A stretch of 64,000 nt of DNA from Ptiloglossa arizonensis (lineage: Eukaryota > Arthropoda > Insecta > Hymenoptera > Colletidae). Position 1 is the first letter of the stretch, and the number at the start of each line of letters is the position of its first letter. The notes under the pieces are model-generated. The model worked only from the letters and a program-made list of their open reading frames with translations, did not search any database and was not told the DNA's origin. Made by a program: the position numbers and the translations under genes. Below, piece after piece: positions 63,808 through 64,000 of the stretch. The stretch lies in assembly GCF_051014685.1 (NCBI RefSeq), contig NW_027478873.1, positions 248,001 to 312,000 on the forward strand. The letters are read 5' to 3'.

Positions 63808-64000
63808 TGTGGCGGCACTACCCACGCTTGCCACCAGAGGGAAACTCACCACCAACCGTTTCCCGCAAGTTCCCGTACCTGCTGCGATCGCTATATATAC
63901 GACCTCTTACCGATCTTCCAATGTCCCGGCGTATAAGGCAGGGCCTGCTAGGATGCCTTACTGACGAGTCCACTAACAGGCCCGGAATGAAACGCTTATC
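63808..64000 (+). mobile_element. LTR-like / retrozyme-like element, copy 3 (cut by window end)
   Basis: The first 193 bases of the same element, 4,497 bp after copy 2, with left flank AACTCT (63802-63807). Over the visible part it appears identical to copy 2, including CGCTTG and GGAAT. The 3' end and right target duplication lie beyond the window. Confidence 0.75.
63928..63996 (+). ncRNA. Type III hammerhead ribozyme candidate, copy 3
   Basis: Complete within the window: GCGU at 63929-63932, predicted cleavage between 63933 and 63934, 7-bp stem I, CUGACGA, the weakened GGAAU stem II strand as in copy 2, then GAAACGC closing stem III. Confidence 0.75.

Larger units (their letters stand above)
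8009..64000. repeat. 177-bp satellite DNA array with higher-order structure
   Basis: More than 300 head-to-tail monomers, all in the same orientation and broken only by three 251-bp inserts. The consensus unit is 177 bp, with 175-176 bp variants where CATATCTCGCG becomes CATATATGCG. Landmarks in order are CCTGTTGCATCTGAAAG, ACTCGCCCGATTACAA, CCCTAGGCCAT, TTATTGGTTTCGAGTATCAG, CTTGCGAAAATTTTGATGG, TTTCTCAACCATTCC, CAAACTCCCATATCTCGCGA and GGATTGACGAACTCGAGAAA. Major variant classes differ in the middle: TACTTTTCCCCTAGGCCATTCC, TTTTTGCCCTAGGCCATAG, TATTTGTATTTTTCCCC...TTGCTTTCG, and CCCTGGACCATAG. They also differ in CTCCCATATC versus CTCGCATATC. I do not recognise a named family. It runs off the right end of the window. 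Small open frames of 61-124 codons recur with the repeats and are not genes. Confidence 0.98.
53200..64000. repeat. Ribozyme-bearing HOR region (offsets 4,142 and 4,497 bp)
   Basis: The segment 54.5-55.5 kb recurs at 58.7-59.6 kb with an offset of 4,142 bp. The segment 57.5-59.5 kb recurs at 62.0-64.0 kb with an offset of 4,497 bp; the rare CATTGCACTTATTGG variant lies at 57646 and 62143. The monomer arrangement near 53.2-53.5 kb recurs at 58.4 and 62.9 kb. Each unit carries the 251-bp LTR-like insert at the same satellite position. The two offsets differ by 355 bp, two monomers, so the units are not identical in length. Confidence 0.85.

Noticed and set aside
8009..64000. CRISPR array
   Set aside because: The unit is 177 bp with no alternation of short identical repeats and unique spacers, and the context is eukaryotic satellite with mitochondrial insertion.

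Overview
The window is nuclear DNA of an animal, most likely an insect and plausibly a hymenopteran (perhaps a bee). The evidence is an embedded block of AT-rich mitochondrial DNA in the insect order nad2 - tRNAs - cox1 - trnL2 - cox2 - trnK, read with the invertebrate mitochondrial code (TGA Trp, ATA Met, AGA Ser). The trnK-like sequence has a TTT anticodon, as in many Hymenoptera. I see no nuclear protein-coding gene. Nearly everything is repeat, which suggests pericentromeric or other constitutive heterochromatin.

Layout: (1) 1-2719 is a minisatellite with a 20-bp unit, strongly pyrimidine-rich on the + strand. (2) 2720-8003 is a nuclear mitochondrial insertion (NUMT) complex. A partial nad2 copy on the + strand (about 2757-3446) is followed by about 1.25 kb of non-mitochondrial spacer with an internal direct duplication. 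Then comes a minus-strand block: trnK-like, cox2 (fully open in the mitochondrial code), trnL2, cox1 (two premature stops, two frame disruptions), a short unresolved tRNA-gap region, and a second nad2 copy. The two nad2 copies form an inverted repeat around about 3.9 kb. (3) 8009-64000 is one uninterrupted head-to-tail array of a 177-bp satellite, more than 300 monomers. It has nested higher-order repeats (HORs): 5-, 7-, 10-, 24- and 26-mer blocks, plus duplicated segments 11 kb and 22 kb apart.

The most interesting element is in the last 9 kb. Three copies of a 251-bp insert (55169-55419, 59311-59561, and 63808 to the window end) break the satellite. Each begins TG, ends CA where its end is visible, and in the first copy is flanked by a perfect 6-bp target-site duplication. 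It carries a TATA-like tract and a complete candidate type III hammerhead ribozyme: a 7-bp stem I, the CUGACGA and GAAA cores, a GUA cleavage triplet, and apical loops I and II with 7 nt of perfect complementarity. The element looks like a solo LTR or retrozyme-like unit that inserted once and was then amplified with the satellite HOR, so ribozymes now punctuate the array every 4.1-4.5 kb on one strand.

Limits: all calls rest on reading the sequence by eye. Identities are estimates and HOR edges are approximate. No activity, transcription or centromere function is shown.
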